Under the pieces are notes generated by a model. That model saw only the letters and a program-made list of their open reading frames with translations. It was not told where the DNA came from and searched no databases. Positions 17,804 to 26,908 of a DNA stretch of 64,000 nt are shown piece after piece. Every line of letters begins with the position of its first letter. Position 1 is the first letter of the stretch. The position numbers were made by a program, and so were the translations under genes. This DNA comes from Mesorhizobium sp. B2-8-5 (lineage in GTDB: Bacteria; Pseudomonadota; Alphaproteobacteria; Rhizobiales; Rhizobiaceae), in the NCBI RefSeq assembly GCF_006440675.2, contig NZ_CP083951.1, forward strand, positions 2,141,501 through 2,205,500. Reading direction: 5' to 3'.

Positions 17804-18608
17804 GCCCCGCGTCATGGACATCAAGGACCAGCCGGGCTTCCGCTCGATCGCCATCATCTGCCTGCTGGTGCTCTACGTGCCGGTGCTGATCCTGATGATC
17901 TTCTCGTTCAACAGCGGCTCGCTGGTCACGCATTGGGAAGGCGTCACGCTCAACTGGTACGGCAGCGCGCTGCGCAACGAGGAGTTCCACAGCGCGGCGC
18001 GCAACACGCTGATCATCTCGGTGACCGCGACGATCGTTTCGACGATCTGCGCGACGCTGGCAGCCATCGGCATGACGCGGGTGAAACCGTGGCGCGGCTT
18101 GGCGGCCGCTTTCATGGTCATCAACCTGCCGCTGATGGTGCCGGAGATCATCACGGCGGTGGCGACGCTTTCCTTCTTCGCGTTGATCGCCGGCACGCTC
18201 GGGCTCAATTTCGGCATCGGCAATCTGATCCTCGCCCACACCGTGTTCTGCATCCCCTTCGCCTATATGCCGATCAGGGCGCGGCTGGAGGACATGGACC
18301 TGACGCTGGAATATGCGGCGGCGGACCTCTATGCGACACCGTGGAATGCCTTCAGGCGCATCACGCTACCGCTGCTGGTCCCCGGCATCATGTCGGGCGC
18401 GGCACTTGCCTTCATCGTTTCCTTCGACGATTTCACCATCACGCAGCTCGTCGCCGGCCCCGGCCAGACGACGCTGCCCCTCTATATCTGGAACCAGATC
18501 CGACGACCGATGACGCCCGAGATCAACGCCATCTCCACCATCCTGCTCCTGGTGTCGATCCTGTTCGTCTCGGTCTCGTTCCTGATCGCGCGACGGCGCG
18601 CAAAATGA
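17796..18608 (+). CDS. potI: ABC transporter permease, PotC/PotI type
   Basis: The 270-residue inner-membrane permease is the partner of the preceding one. Six membrane segments and an EAA loop (EYAAADLYATPWNAFRRITLP) are recognisable. The start at 17796 (ATGGCTGA, overlapping the upstream stop) is preferred over an earlier ATG at 17766, because the earlier residues lie inside potH and the overlap is typical of these operons. A short spacer with a strong AAGGAG site leads to the binding-protein gene. Confidence 0.9.
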   Translation: MAEPRVMDIKDQPGFRSIAIICLLVLYVPVLILMIFSFNSGSLVTHWEGVTLNWYGSALRNEEFHSAARNTLIISVTATIVSTICATLAAIGMTRVKPWRGLAAAFMVINLPLMVPEIITAVATLSFFALIAGTLGLNFGIGNLILAHTVFCIPFAYMPIRARLEDMDLTLEYAAADLYATPWNAFRRITLPLLVPGIMSGAALAFIVSFDDFTITQLVAGPGQTTLPLYIWNQIRRPMTPEINAISTILLLVSILFVSVSFLIARRRAK

Positions 18609-18652
18609 CAAGGGGCTCCAACACAACAATGGGAAGGCAAGGAGAACATAAA

Positions 18653-19681
18653 ATGTCTGCAAAACTGATGGCGGCCGTTTCCGCGGCCGTTCTGCTATCG
18701 GCAGTGCCAGCGCTCGCCGACGGCGAACTGCATATCTACAACTGGGGCGACTACACCAACCCGAAGCTGATCGAAAAGTTCGAGAAGCAGTACAACGTCA
18801 AGGTGACGCTGGACGACTACGATTCCAACGAAACCATGCTGTCCAAGGTGCGTGCCGGCAATTCCGGTTACGACATCGTCGTGCCGTCGGACTACACCGT
18901 GAAGATTATGGTCGAAGAGGGCCTGCTCGAAAAGACCGAGCCCAACGCGATGCCGAACGGCAAGAACATCGATCCGCGCTTCGTCGACGTCTATTGGGAC
19001 TCCGGCCGGCACTACACCGCGCCGTGGCAGTTCGGCACGACGGCGTTCTCGGTCAACATGGACAAGTTCAAGGGCGACATCAATACGCTGGCGATCCTGT
19101 TCAACCCGCCGGACGAGCTCAAGGGCCAGATCAATGTGCTCGACGACGTCAACACCGTCATGCACGCGGCCGAGCGCTACGCCGGCGTGCCGCGCTGCGG
19201 CGCCGACAAGGCCAACCTGAAGAAAGTCAACGACATACTGATGGCCGCCAAGCCGTCGTGGAAGACCTTCAGCTATGATACCATCACCAAGATCACCTCC
19301 GGCGACGTCATCGTGTCGGAGCAGTGGAACGGCGCCAGCTACCGTTCGCGCCAGAAGATACCGGCGATCAAGTATGCCTATCCGAAGGAAGGCATCGAAG
19401 GCTGGATGGACAATGTCGCGGTGCTGAAGGGCGCCAAGAACCTCGACAACGCCAAGCTGTTCCAGGACTTCGTCATGGCGCCCGAGAACGCGGCGTTGAT
19501 CTCGGAGTTCGCCGGCTACGACAATGGCATCGCCGGCAGCCACAAATTCCTGCCTACGGAATTCGCCAACTCGCCGGAAATCAGCCCTCCGGCCGGTTCG
19601 CCGACGCCGGAATTCGTGCCGCCGTGCTCGCCGGACGTGGTGGAGATCTACAACAAGATCTGGACCAACCTACGCAAATAA
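18653..19681 (+). CDS. potF: extracellular polyamine-type binding protein (PotD/PotF family)
   Basis: The 342-residue periplasmic binding protein has a Sec signal peptide (MSAKLMAAVSAAVLLSAVPALA, cleavage before DGEL). The mature start LHIYNWGDYTNPKLIEKFEK is characteristic of PotD/PotF. Further family motifs include SGYDIVVPSDYTV, and the APWQFGTTAFSVN region near the ligand site. The ATG at 18653 has AAGGAG eight bases upstream. It delivers the ligand to the two permeases encoded immediately before it. A terminator-like hairpin follows at 19705. Confidence 0.9.
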   Translation: MSAKLMAAVSAAVLLSAVPALADGELHIYNWGDYTNPKLIEKFEKQYNVKVTLDDYDSNETMLSKVRAGNSGYDIVVPSDYTVKIMVEEGLLEKTEPNAMPNGKNIDPRFVDVYWDSGRHYTAPWQFGTTAFSVNMDKFKGDINTLAILFNPPDELKGQINVLDDVNTVMHAAERYAGVPRCGADKANLKKVNDILMAAKPSWKTFSYDTITKITSGDVIVSEQWNGASYRSRQKIPAIKYAYPKEGIEGWMDNVAVLKGAKNLDNAKLFQDFVMAPENAALISEFAGYDNGIAGSHKFLPTEFANSPEISPPAGSPTPEFVPPCSPDVVEIYNKIWTNLRK

Positions 19682-19704
19682 TTTTGCCGGAACGCATGAA
19701 GGAG

Positions 19705-19728
19705 GGGAGGCTCCGGCCTCCCTTTCTT
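19705..19728 (+). terminator. Rho-independent terminator-like hairpin after the binding-protein gene
   Basis: GGGAGGC (19705-19711) pairs perfectly with GCCTCCC (19716-19722) around a TCCG tetraloop and is followed by TTTCTT. It lies between the binding-protein gene and the first serine hydrolase, so those hydrolases may be read through at reduced level or have their own promoter. Confidence 0.65.
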
Positions 19729-19748
19729 GTGTCTGCCGGGAGGACACT

Positions 19749-20945
19749 ATGACATCTTATCGCAACTCCGAGCCGCGGCCGCCGATCATGCAGGGCTCGC
19801 CGCCGAAGCTGGTGCCACCGAAGCTCGATTGGGACCGGCCGCCCTGGAACCGCTGGGCCTTCCAGCACATCCGCGAATTCCTGCCGACGGTCGAGGTCTG
19901 GCGCGGCAGCGGCCATCGCCATCGCCTGGAGCGCAACGAAGTCGACCTCGATGGGTTGGCTGTCGTGGACAGCAACGGGGCGCCGACGACGCTCGCCGGC
20001 TTGCTCGACGAAACCTATGCCGACGGCTTCCTGGTGCTGAAGGACGGCAAGATCGCCTATGAACGCTATTTCAACGGCATGGACGAGCGCACGCTGCATC
20101 TGTCGCAGTCGATGGCGAAATCGGTCACCGGCGCGGTGTGCGGCATCCTGGTCGGGCGCGGCTTGATCGATCCCGGCAAGCTGGTCACCGATTATCTGCC
20201 GGAACTCGGCGAGACTGGCTGGGCCGGCGCCACCGTGCAGCACGTGCTCGACATGACGACGGGCGTGCGCTTTTCCGAGGAATACACCGACCGATATTCC
20301 GAGATCGGCCAGGTCGACGTCGCGACCGGCTGGAAGCCGATCCCGCCGGGCAGCGATCCGGACTTCGCCTGGCCGTCGCACCTGTTCGAGCTGATCCTGC
20401 GGCTGAAGGACAGAGTGCGCCCGCATGGCGAGGCCTTCGAATACCGCTCGATCGAGACCGACGTGCTCGCCTTCATCACGGAACGGGTGAGCGGCAAGCG
20501 ACTGGCGCAGCTCGTCTCGGAAGAACTCTGGCAGAAGCTCGGCGCCGACGAGAGCGCCTGCTTCACCGTCGACAGCGCCGGCTACGCGCTGGCCGATGGC
20601 GGCTTCAACGCGACGCTGCGCGACTATGGCCGCTTCGGACAACTGATCCTCGACAATGGCGGCGGCGTGATCCCGGCCGAGTGGATCGAGGCGACACGCA
20701 CCGGCAAGCATGGGCCGAATTTCAGCCCGAGCCTGCCTGACGGCAGCTACCGCAACCAGTTCTGGATCGAGGATTCGCGCTCGCGCTCGCTGATGTGCCG
20801 CGGCGTGTTCGGCCAATTGATCCATATGAGCTGGGAACACAGGATGGTCGTGGTGAAGCTTTCGACCTATCCGGATTTCGTCAACTCCGCCTATTCGGTG
20901 GCGACGCAGAAGGCGGTGCACGCCATCGCCGCCGCTCTGGCCTGA
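19749..20945 (+). CDS. SxxK serine hydrolase (class C beta-lactamase-like / NylB-like), first paralog
   Basis: The 398-residue protein is of the beta-lactamase-related serine hydrolase family, which includes 6-aminohexanoate-dimer hydrolases and family VIII esterases. The nucleophile and general base are S121 and K124 in SQSMAKSVTG, and a likely catalytic Tyr is Y232 in EYRSIETD. No signal peptide is present, so it is probably cytoplasmic, unlike true beta-lactamases. The ATG at 19749 is preceded by GGGAGGA. It is followed 28 bases later by a paralog of similar length. An amide or ester substrate imported by the neighbouring transporter is a reasonable guess. Confidence 0.83.
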   Translation: MTSYRNSEPRPPIMQGSPPKLVPPKLDWDRPPWNRWAFQHIREFLPTVEVWRGSGHRHRLERNEVDLDGLAVVDSNGAPTTLAGLLDETYADGFLVLKDGKIAYERYFNGMDERTLHLSQSMAKSVTGAVCGILVGRGLIDPGKLVTDYLPELGETGWAGATVQHVLDMTTGVRFSEEYTDRYSEIGQVDVATGWKPIPPGSDPDFAWPSHLFELILRLKDRVRPHGEAFEYRSIETDVLAFITERVSGKRLAQLVSEELWQKLGADESACFTVDSAGYALADGGFNATLRDYGRFGQLILDNGGGVIPAEWIEATRTGKHGPNFSPSLPDGSYRNQFWIEDSRSRSLMCRGVFGQLIHMSWEHRMVVVKLSTYPDFVNSAYSVATQKAVHAIAAALA

Positions 20946-20973
20946 AACCGCAAGTAAAATCCGGGAGAGTGTC

Positions 20974-22152
20974 ATGACCGGCAAGACCGCGTTCGAGGCC
21001 CAGTACGGCTTTGCCCGCAAGGATGTGCGGCTCGAAACCTGGCGGCTGGCACCGTTCAACCGATGGTCCTTCCAGAATGTCGGCGAACTGGTGCCAAGCG
21101 CGCATGTCGCGGCGGCGCCCCGCGGCGAGGAGCAGGCGAAATCGCTCGGCGCATTGCTTGAGGAAAAGATACCGCTCGCCGGCGGCAGCGAAACCGTCGA
21201 GAGCTTCCTGAAGCGTTCCGACACGGACGGGCTGACGATCCTCAAGGCGGGCAAGCTGGTCGGCGACTGGTCGGCGCCGCATATGCCGTTCGGAGCCCGC
21301 CACATCATCTTTTCGATCAGCAAGTCGGTGACGGCGATCCTGGCGGGCATATTGGAGGGCGAAGGAGTGTTCGACCCCAGCGCGCCGGTTACAGAATACA
21401 TTCCCGAAGCCAGGGGCTCGGCCTATGGCGATGCCAGCGCGCGCAACGTGCTCGACATGACGGTCAGCCTCGATTTCGAGGAAGCCTATCTCGATCCGGA
21501 GAGCGCTTTCGCCCGCTACCGCCGCTCGACGTTGTGGAACCCCGGCGGCGGGTCGGAGAGCCTCGCGGCGTTCCTGACGACGATCCAGCGCCTTGCCGAG
21601 CCGCACGGCCAGACCTATCGCTACCGCTCGCCCAATTCCGATGTGCTCGGCATCCTGGTCGAGCGCGCTTCCGGCAAGCGCGTCAGCCAATTGCTCAGCG
21701 AGAAACTGTGGCAGCCGCTCGGTGCCGCAAGCGAAATGTCGGTGACGGTCGACATGGAAGGCACGGCGCGCACCGCCGGTGGCATGTCGATGACGCCGCG
21801 CGACCTTGCCCGTATCGGCGAGATGGTGCGGCAGGGCGGCACGGCCAATGGCCGCCGCATCGTCCCGGAGGCCTGGGTGCGCGACACGGTCGCCACCGGC
21901 GGCAGCCATGAAGCCTGGCAGCGCGGCACGATGGCGTTCCTGTTCCCGAAGGGGCGCTACCGCAACAAATGGTACCAGACCGGCAATGACAGCGGCGCCT
22001 TCTGCGGCATCGGCATCCACGGCCAGTGGCTCTACGTCAATCCGAAGGCGGAAGTTGTCATCGCCAAGATGTCGTCGCAGCCGGAGCCGGTGGACGACAA
22101 GCTGGACGAGGACATCGTGGCATTCCTCGCGGCGTTGAGCCGAATAGCCTGA
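20974..22152 (+). CDS. SxxK serine hydrolase (beta-lactamase-like), second paralog
   Basis: The 392-residue protein is of the same family as the preceding one. The catalytic pair is S114 and K117 (FSISKSVT) and the probable Tyr is Y217 (RYRSPNSD). The two proteins share an N-terminal tryptophan-rich motif (FNRWSFQNVGEL here, WNRWAFQHIREF in the first) and similar C-termini, so they arose by duplication. No signal peptide is visible. GGGAGAG precedes the start. It ends the run of co-oriented genes beginning at 13949; tex follows after 121 bases. Confidence 0.83.
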   Translation: MTGKTAFEAQYGFARKDVRLETWRLAPFNRWSFQNVGELVPSAHVAAAPRGEEQAKSLGALLEEKIPLAGGSETVESFLKRSDTDGLTILKAGKLVGDWSAPHMPFGARHIIFSISKSVTAILAGILEGEGVFDPSAPVTEYIPEARGSAYGDASARNVLDMTVSLDFEEAYLDPESAFARYRRSTLWNPGGGSESLAAFLTTIQRLAEPHGQTYRYRSPNSDVLGILVERASGKRVSQLLSEKLWQPLGAASEMSVTVDMEGTARTAGGMSMTPRDLARIGEMVRQGGTANGRRIVPEAWVRDTVATGGSHEAWQRGTMAFLFPKGRYRNKWYQTGNDSGAFCGIGIHGQWLYVNPKAEVVIAKMSSQPEPVDDKLDEDIVAFLAALSRIA

Positions 22153-22273
22153 TCCGGCCTGGCGGCCGGGCTCAGCGTCTTTCCTGTGGACCTTCCTCGC
22201 TGGATGAAGCCGGCGCGGTTGGCGCGGCCGGCATCCCGGCCTATGGTCGCCGCTCTTTTCTGCAGGAACCAGC

Positions 22274-24592
22274 ATGGCATCGGACATCAAGCGCATCGCA
22301 GCAATCATCGCGGCCGAGATCGGCGCGCGGCCGGAGCAGGCCGCGGCGGCAATCGGGCTGCTCGACGAGGGCGCGACGGTGCCGTTCGTGGCGCGTTACC
22401 GCAAGGAAGCCACCGGCGGGCTCGACGATACGCAGTTGCGCGACCTTTCCGAGCGTCTCGCCTATCTGCGCGAGCTCGATGCGCGGCGCGAGACGATCCT
22501 CGGCTCGATCCGCGAACAGGGCAAGCTGACCGAGGAGCTCGCGGCGAAGATCGCCGCCGCAGGCACCAAGGCCGAGCTCGAGGATATCTATCTCCCGTAC
22601 AAGCCGAAGCGACGCACCAAGGCCGAGATCGCCAAGGAGCGTGGGCTCGGGCCGCTTGCCGAAGCAATCCTTGCCGATCGCTCGAAAGTTCCGGCCGAGC
22701 TTGCGCTCGCCTATGTCACCGAAGAGGTGGCCGACGCCAAGGCGGCGCTCGAAGGCGCGCGCGATATCCTGTCGGAGCAGTTCGCCGAAAATGCCGATCT
22801 GGTCGGCAAGCTGCGCGCCTATATGAAGGAACGCGCCTTCCTGCGCGCAAAAGTCGTCGACGGCAAGCAGGAAGCGGGCGCTAAATTCTCCGACTATTTC
22901 GACCACGTCGAGCGCTGGGCAGGCGTGCCCAGCCACCGCGCCCTGGCCATGCTGCGCGGCCGCAACGAGGAAGTGCTGTCGCTCGACATCGAGGTCGATG
23001 CCGACGATCAATCGCCGGTGAAACCGGTCGAGCGGATGATCGCCAATGCCTATGCGATCGGCGGCAGCCTGCCCGGCGACAAATGGTTGATGGACGTAGC
23101 CGGCTGGACTTGGCGGATCAAGCTGTCGCTACATCTGACGCTCGATTTGATGCGCGACCTGCGCGAGCGGGCCGAGGAAGAGGCGATCCATGTCTTTGCC
23201 CGCAACCTGAAGGACCTGCTGCTGGCCGCGCCCGCCGGCTCGCGGCCGACCATGGGGCTCGACCCAGGCATCCGCACCGGGGTCAAGGTGGCGGTTGTCG
23301 ACGGCACCGGCAAGCTGGTGGCGACGACGACTGTCTATCCGTTCCCGCCGAAGAACGACGTGCGCGGCACGCAGGCCGAACTTGCCGTCCTCATCCGCCA
23401 GCACAAGGTGGAGCTGATCTCCATCGGCAACGGCACCGGCAGCCGCGAGACCGAAAAGCTGGTGGCCGACATGCTGGCGGACCTGCCGGCGGGTGCCGGA
23501 CCGAAGCCGCTCAAGGTCATCGTCAGCGAAGCCGGCGCCTCGGTCTATTCCGCTTCGGCCACGGCAGCGGCGGAATTCCCGGGCCTGGATGTCTCGCTGC
23601 GCGGCGCGGTGTCCATCGCCAGGCGCCTGCAGGATCCGTTGGCCGAGTTGGTCAAGATCGAGCCGAAGTCGATCGGCGTCGGCCAATATCAGCACGATGT
23701 CGACCAGTACCGGCTCGGCCGCTCGCTGGAAGCGGTGGTCGAGGATGCGGTGAACGCCGTGGGCGTCGATCTCAACACGGCGTCGGCGCTGCTGCTGGCA
23801 CGCGTTTCAGGCCTTGGCCCATCGCTTGCCGAAGCGATCGTCGCGCATCGCGACGCGACCGGGCCGTTCGCCAGCCGCAAGGACCTGCTCAAGGTCTCCC
23901 GCCTTGGACCGCGCGCGTTCGAACAATCCGCCGGCTTCCTGCGCATTGCCAATGGCAGCGAGCCGCTCGATGCCTCATCTGTGCATCCGGAAGCCTATGG
24001 CGTGGCCAAGAAGATCGTTGCCGCCTGCGGCCGCGACGTGCGCGCCCTGATGGGCGACAGCGCAGCGCTCAAGGCGCTCGACCCGCGCGTCTTCGTCGAC
24101 GAGCGCTTCGGCTTGCCGACGGTGCGCGATATCCTGGCCGAACTGGAAAAGCCCGGCCGCGATCCACGCCCCGGCTTCAAGACGGCGACCTTCGCCGAGG
24201 GTGTCGACGACATCAAGGATTTGAAACCCGGCATGCAGCTCGAAGGCACCGTCACCAATGTCGCGGCCTTCGGCGCCTTCGTTGACATCGGAGTGCACCA
24301 GGACGGGCTGGTGCACGTCTCGCAACTGGCCGACCGTTTCATCAAGGACGCGCATGAGGTGGTCAAGGCCGGCGACGTGGTGAAAGTGCGCGTCGTCGAT
24401 GTCGACATCAAGCGCAAGCGCATCGCGCTATCGATGCGCAAGGATGGCGGCGAGGGCGGGGTATCGCGCGGGCCGCGCGACGGTGGCGGCGGCAAGCCGG
24501 CGCCACGTGCGCCGGCGCCGCAGCGGCAGCCGGAACGGCCGGCGCAGGGAGCCTTCGGTGCGGCATTGGCCGAGGCGCTCAAGCGCAAGTAG
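22274..24592 (+). CDS. tex: RNA-binding transcription accessory protein Tex
   Basis: The 772-residue protein has the Tex layout. The N-terminal helical Tex domain is first ([17 protein letters not shown]). A YqgF/RNase H-like domain starts near 325 ([17 protein letters not shown]). Helix-hairpin-helix motifs lie near 495-560 ([20 protein letters not shown]). A C-terminal S1 RNA-binding domain occupies about 650-722 ([20 protein letters not shown]). A Gly/Pro/Arg-rich tail follows. Tex is a conserved cytoplasmic nucleic-acid-binding protein linked to transcription. Its TAG stop directly abuts the stop of the convergent LysR gene with no spacer. Confidence 0.95.
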   Translation: MASDIKRIAAIIAAEIGARPEQAAAAIGLLDEGATVPFVARYRKEATGGLDDTQLRDLSERLAYLRELDARRETILGSIREQGKLTEELAAKIAAAGTKAELEDIYLPYKPKRRTKAEIAKERGLGPLAEAILADRSKVPAELALAYVTEEVADAKAALEGARDILSEQFAENADLVGKLRAYMKERAFLRAKVVDGKQEAGAKFSDYFDHVERWAGVPSHRALAMLRGRNEEVLSLDIEVDADDQSPVKPVERMIANAYAIGGSLPGDKWLMDVAGWTWRIKLSLHLTLDLMRDLRERAEEEAIHVFARNLKDLLLAAPAGSRPTMGLDPGIRTGVKVAVVDGTGKLVATTTVYPFPPKNDVRGTQAELAVLIRQHKVELISIGNGTGSRETEKLVADMLADLPAGAGPKPLKVIVSEAGASVYSASATAAAEFPGLDVSLRGAVSIARRLQDPLAELVKIEPKSIGVGQYQHDVDQYRLGRSLEAVVEDAVNAVGVDLNTASALLLARVSGLGPSLAEAIVAHRDATGPFASRKDLLKVSRLGPRAFEQSAGFLRIANGSEPLDASSVHPEAYGVAKKIVAACGRDVRALMGDSAALKALDPRVFVDERFGLPTVRDILAELEKPGRDPRPGFKTATFAEGVDDIKDLKPGMQLEGTVTNVAAFGAFVDIGVHQDGLVHVSQLADRFIKDAHEVVKAGDVVKVRVVDVDIKRKRIALSMRKDGGEGGVSRGPRDGGGGKPAPRAPAPQRQPERPAQGAFGAALAEALKRK

Positions 24593-25504
24593 CTACCACG
24601 CCAGGACAGCCGGCTCCTTGCCGATCTGACCCAACAGCCAGTCGCGAAAACTGGCGGCCGGCGGATGGCCGCGCTTGTCGTGCGGCACGACGAGATAATA
24701 GGCGCTGCGGCTCTGCATCGGCCGGCCGGGCGCCGGCACCAGCTGGCCGCGCTGCAGTTCGCCGGCGATCAGGATTTCCGGCAACAGCGCGACGCCGAGC
24801 CCGGCCATGCAGGCTTGGGCGACGGTGCCGAACTGCTCGAACTGCATGCCGGGACCGGTCGGCGCATCGAGCCCCTCATGCTCGAACCATTCGCTCCAGG
24901 CGCCGGGGCGCGTTGCCATATGCAGCAGCGGCATGCGGCCGATATCGGCCGGCGTGGCGATGGCGCGGGCGGCCAGGAATTCGGGCGAAACCACAGGCAT
25001 CACGGTTTCGCGCACCAAAAGCGTGCAGTCTGCCTCCGGCCAGTCCGGCATGCCGTGATGAATCGCGGCGTCCAAGCGTTCGCGGGCGAAATCGAACCGT
25101 CCGATGCGGGTGGCGAAGTTGATGGTGATGTCCGGGTGGCGGGCGACGAAATCCGGGATCAGCGGCATCAGCCAGCGCGTGCCGAAGGTTGGCAGGATCG
25201 CAACATTGAGGACACCGCTATGCCGATTGCTCATCAATCCAAGTGCTGCGTCGCGCAACTGGCCAAGCGCCGAGCGCACCGCTTCGGCATAGATCTCGCC
25301 TGCGGCCGATAGCCGGACATTGCGGCTGTCGCGTTCGAACAGTCGCCGACCGAACTGCTCTTCCAACAAGCTGATCTGCCGGCTGATGGCACCTTGCGTC
25401 AGATCGAGTTCGCGGGCGGCTGCCGTGAAGGAGCCGAGGCGCGCCACTGCCTCGAAAGCGGCAAGAGCGGCGGTATTGGGTAGAAGGCGGCGCTGGACAT
25501 TCAT
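24593..25504 (-). CDS. LysR-family transcriptional regulator (GcvA-like)
   Basis: The 303-residue regulator has an N-terminal winged helix (AFEAVARLGSFTAAARELDL, then GAISRQISLLEEQFGRRLFE) and a periplasmic-binding-like effector domain. The sequence style is that of the GcvA subgroup. It is divergent from the glutaryl-CoA dehydrogenase gene across 102 bases, the usual arrangement for a LysR regulator and its target. It therefore probably regulates that gene in response to a lysine or glutarate intermediate. Its stop abuts the tex stop. Confidence 0.88.
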   Translation of the reverse strand: MNVQRRLLPNTAALAAFEAVARLGSFTAAARELDLTQGAISRQISLLEEQFGRRLFERDSRNVRLSAAGEIYAEAVRSALGQLRDAALGLMSNRHSGVLNVAILPTFGTRWLMPLIPDFVARHPDITINFATRIGRFDFARERLDAAIHHGMPDWPEADCTLLVRETVMPVVSPEFLAARAIATPADIGRMPLLHMATRPGAWSEWFEHEGLDAPTGPGMQFEQFGTVAQACMAGLGVALLPEILIAGELQRGQLVPAPGRPMQSRSAYYLVVPHDKRGHPPAASFRDWLLGQIGKEPAVLAW

Positions 25505-25606
25505 GATCTATTACTAACGCTCATTGATCCGTGATGCAATTTTGTTTGATTTTTCGCTGGCACGGGCGGATAAGCCGGGCACATCAAAAAATACCGGGAG
25601 CGAGTC

Positions 25607-26803
25607 ATGGCCGCCGAGAAGAATGCCTTCGTGTGGAACGATCCTTTCCTCATCGAGGACCAGCTTTCCGAGGACGAGCGCATGGTGCGTGACGGCGCTG
25701 CCGCCTTCGCCGCCGACAAGCTGGCGCCGCGCATCGAGGAAGCCTATGCCGAGGAGAAGACCGATCCGTCGATCTTCCGCGAGATGGGCGAGGCGGGCCT
25801 GCTCGGCATCACCATTCCGGAAGAGTATGGCGGGCTCGGCGCCGGATACGTGACCTACGGATTGGTCGCGCGGGAAGTTGAACGTGTCGACTCGGGTTAT
25901 CGTTCGATGATGAGCGTGCAGTCCTCGCTGGTCATGTATCCGATCCATGCCTATGGCTCGGAAGCGCAGCGCAAGAAATACCTGCCGAAGCTGGCGTCGG
26001 GCGAATGGATCGGCTGCTTCGGCCTCACCGAGCCGGATGCCGGCTCCGATCCGGGCGGCATGAAGACGCGCGCCGAGAAGACCGCGAATGGCTACAGGCT
26101 CTCCGGCTCCAAGATGTGGATTTCCAACGCGCCGATCGCCGACGTGTTCGTCGTCTGGGCGAAGCTTAAGGGCGATAACGGCAAGGACGAGATCCGCGGC
26201 TTCGTGTTGGAAAAGGGCCTGAAAGGGCTTTCCGCGCCGAAGATCGGCGGCAAGCTCAGCCTCCGCGCCTCGATCACCGGCGAAGTGGTGATGGAAGGCG
26301 TCGAGGTCGGCGAGGAAGCGCTGCTGCCCAACGCCAAGGGCCTCGGCGGTCCGTTCGGCTGCCTCAACCGGGCACGCTACGGCATCTCCTGGGGCGCGAT
26401 GGGCGCCGCCGAGGATTGCTGGCACCGGGCGCGGCAGTATGGCCTCGACAGAAAACAGTTCGGCAAGCCGCTTGCCGGCACGCAGCTGTTCCAGAAGAAA
26501 CTCGCCGACATGCAGACCGAGATCGCGCTCGGTCTGCAGGGCTCGTTGCGCGTCGGCCGGCTGATGGACGAAGGCAAGATGGCGCCGGAGATGATCTCGA
26601 TCGTCAAGCGCAACAATTGCGGCAAGGCGCTCGATATCGCCCGTCAGGCGCGCGACATGCATGGCGGCAACGGCATCCAGATCGGCTACCATGTGATGCG
26701 CCACGCGCAGAACCTGGAGACGGTCAATACCTATGAGGGCACGCATGACGTGCATGCGCTGATCCTCGGAAGGGCGCAGACGGGTATCCAGGCGTTTTTC
26801 TAA
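25607..26803 (+). CDS. gcdH: glutaryl-CoA dehydrogenase
   Basis: The 398-residue FAD acyl-CoA dehydrogenase oxidatively decarboxylates glutaryl-CoA to crotonyl-CoA in lysine and tryptophan catabolism. The catalytic base is E377 in NTYEGTHD. The substrate-binding arginine characteristic of GCDH is R99 in [15 protein letters not shown]; human Arg94 is the equivalent, as I recall. The FAD-site signature [13 protein letters not shown] is present. Length is normal. The gene stands alone, divergent from a LysR gene. Confidence 0.94.
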   Translation: MAAEKNAFVWNDPFLIEDQLSEDERMVRDGAAAFAADKLAPRIEEAYAEEKTDPSIFREMGEAGLLGITIPEEYGGLGAGYVTYGLVAREVERVDSGYRSMMSVQSSLVMYPIHAYGSEAQRKKYLPKLASGEWIGCFGLTEPDAGSDPGGMKTRAEKTANGYRLSGSKMWISNAPIADVFVVWAKLKGDNGKDEIRGFVLEKGLKGLSAPKIGGKLSLRASITGEVVMEGVEVGEEALLPNAKGLGGPFGCLNRARYGISWGAMGAAEDCWHRARQYGLDRKQFGKPLAGTQLFQKKLADMQTEIALGLQGSLRVGRLMDEGKMAPEMISIVKRNNCGKALDIARQARDMHGGNGIQIGYHVMRHAQNLETVNTYEGTHDVHALILGRAQTGIQAFF

Positions 26804-26908
26804 GCTGGCAACGCTGCTTAAATTAGGTGCAGCGCAACATCTCTGCTTGGAGAATGGCCAGCATTTATGTCAGGGTTCGGCGACTGAAACGCCGAACTCC
26901 GGGGCACC

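Noticed and set aside
17933..18652. Long open frame running into the binding-protein gene
   Set aside because: It overlaps potI in another frame and is Arg/His-rich; the signal peptide and ribosome-binding site fix the start at 18653.
23083..24285. 400-codon plus-strand frame inside tex
   Set aside because: It is a GC-rich third-frame shadow of tex with no family features.
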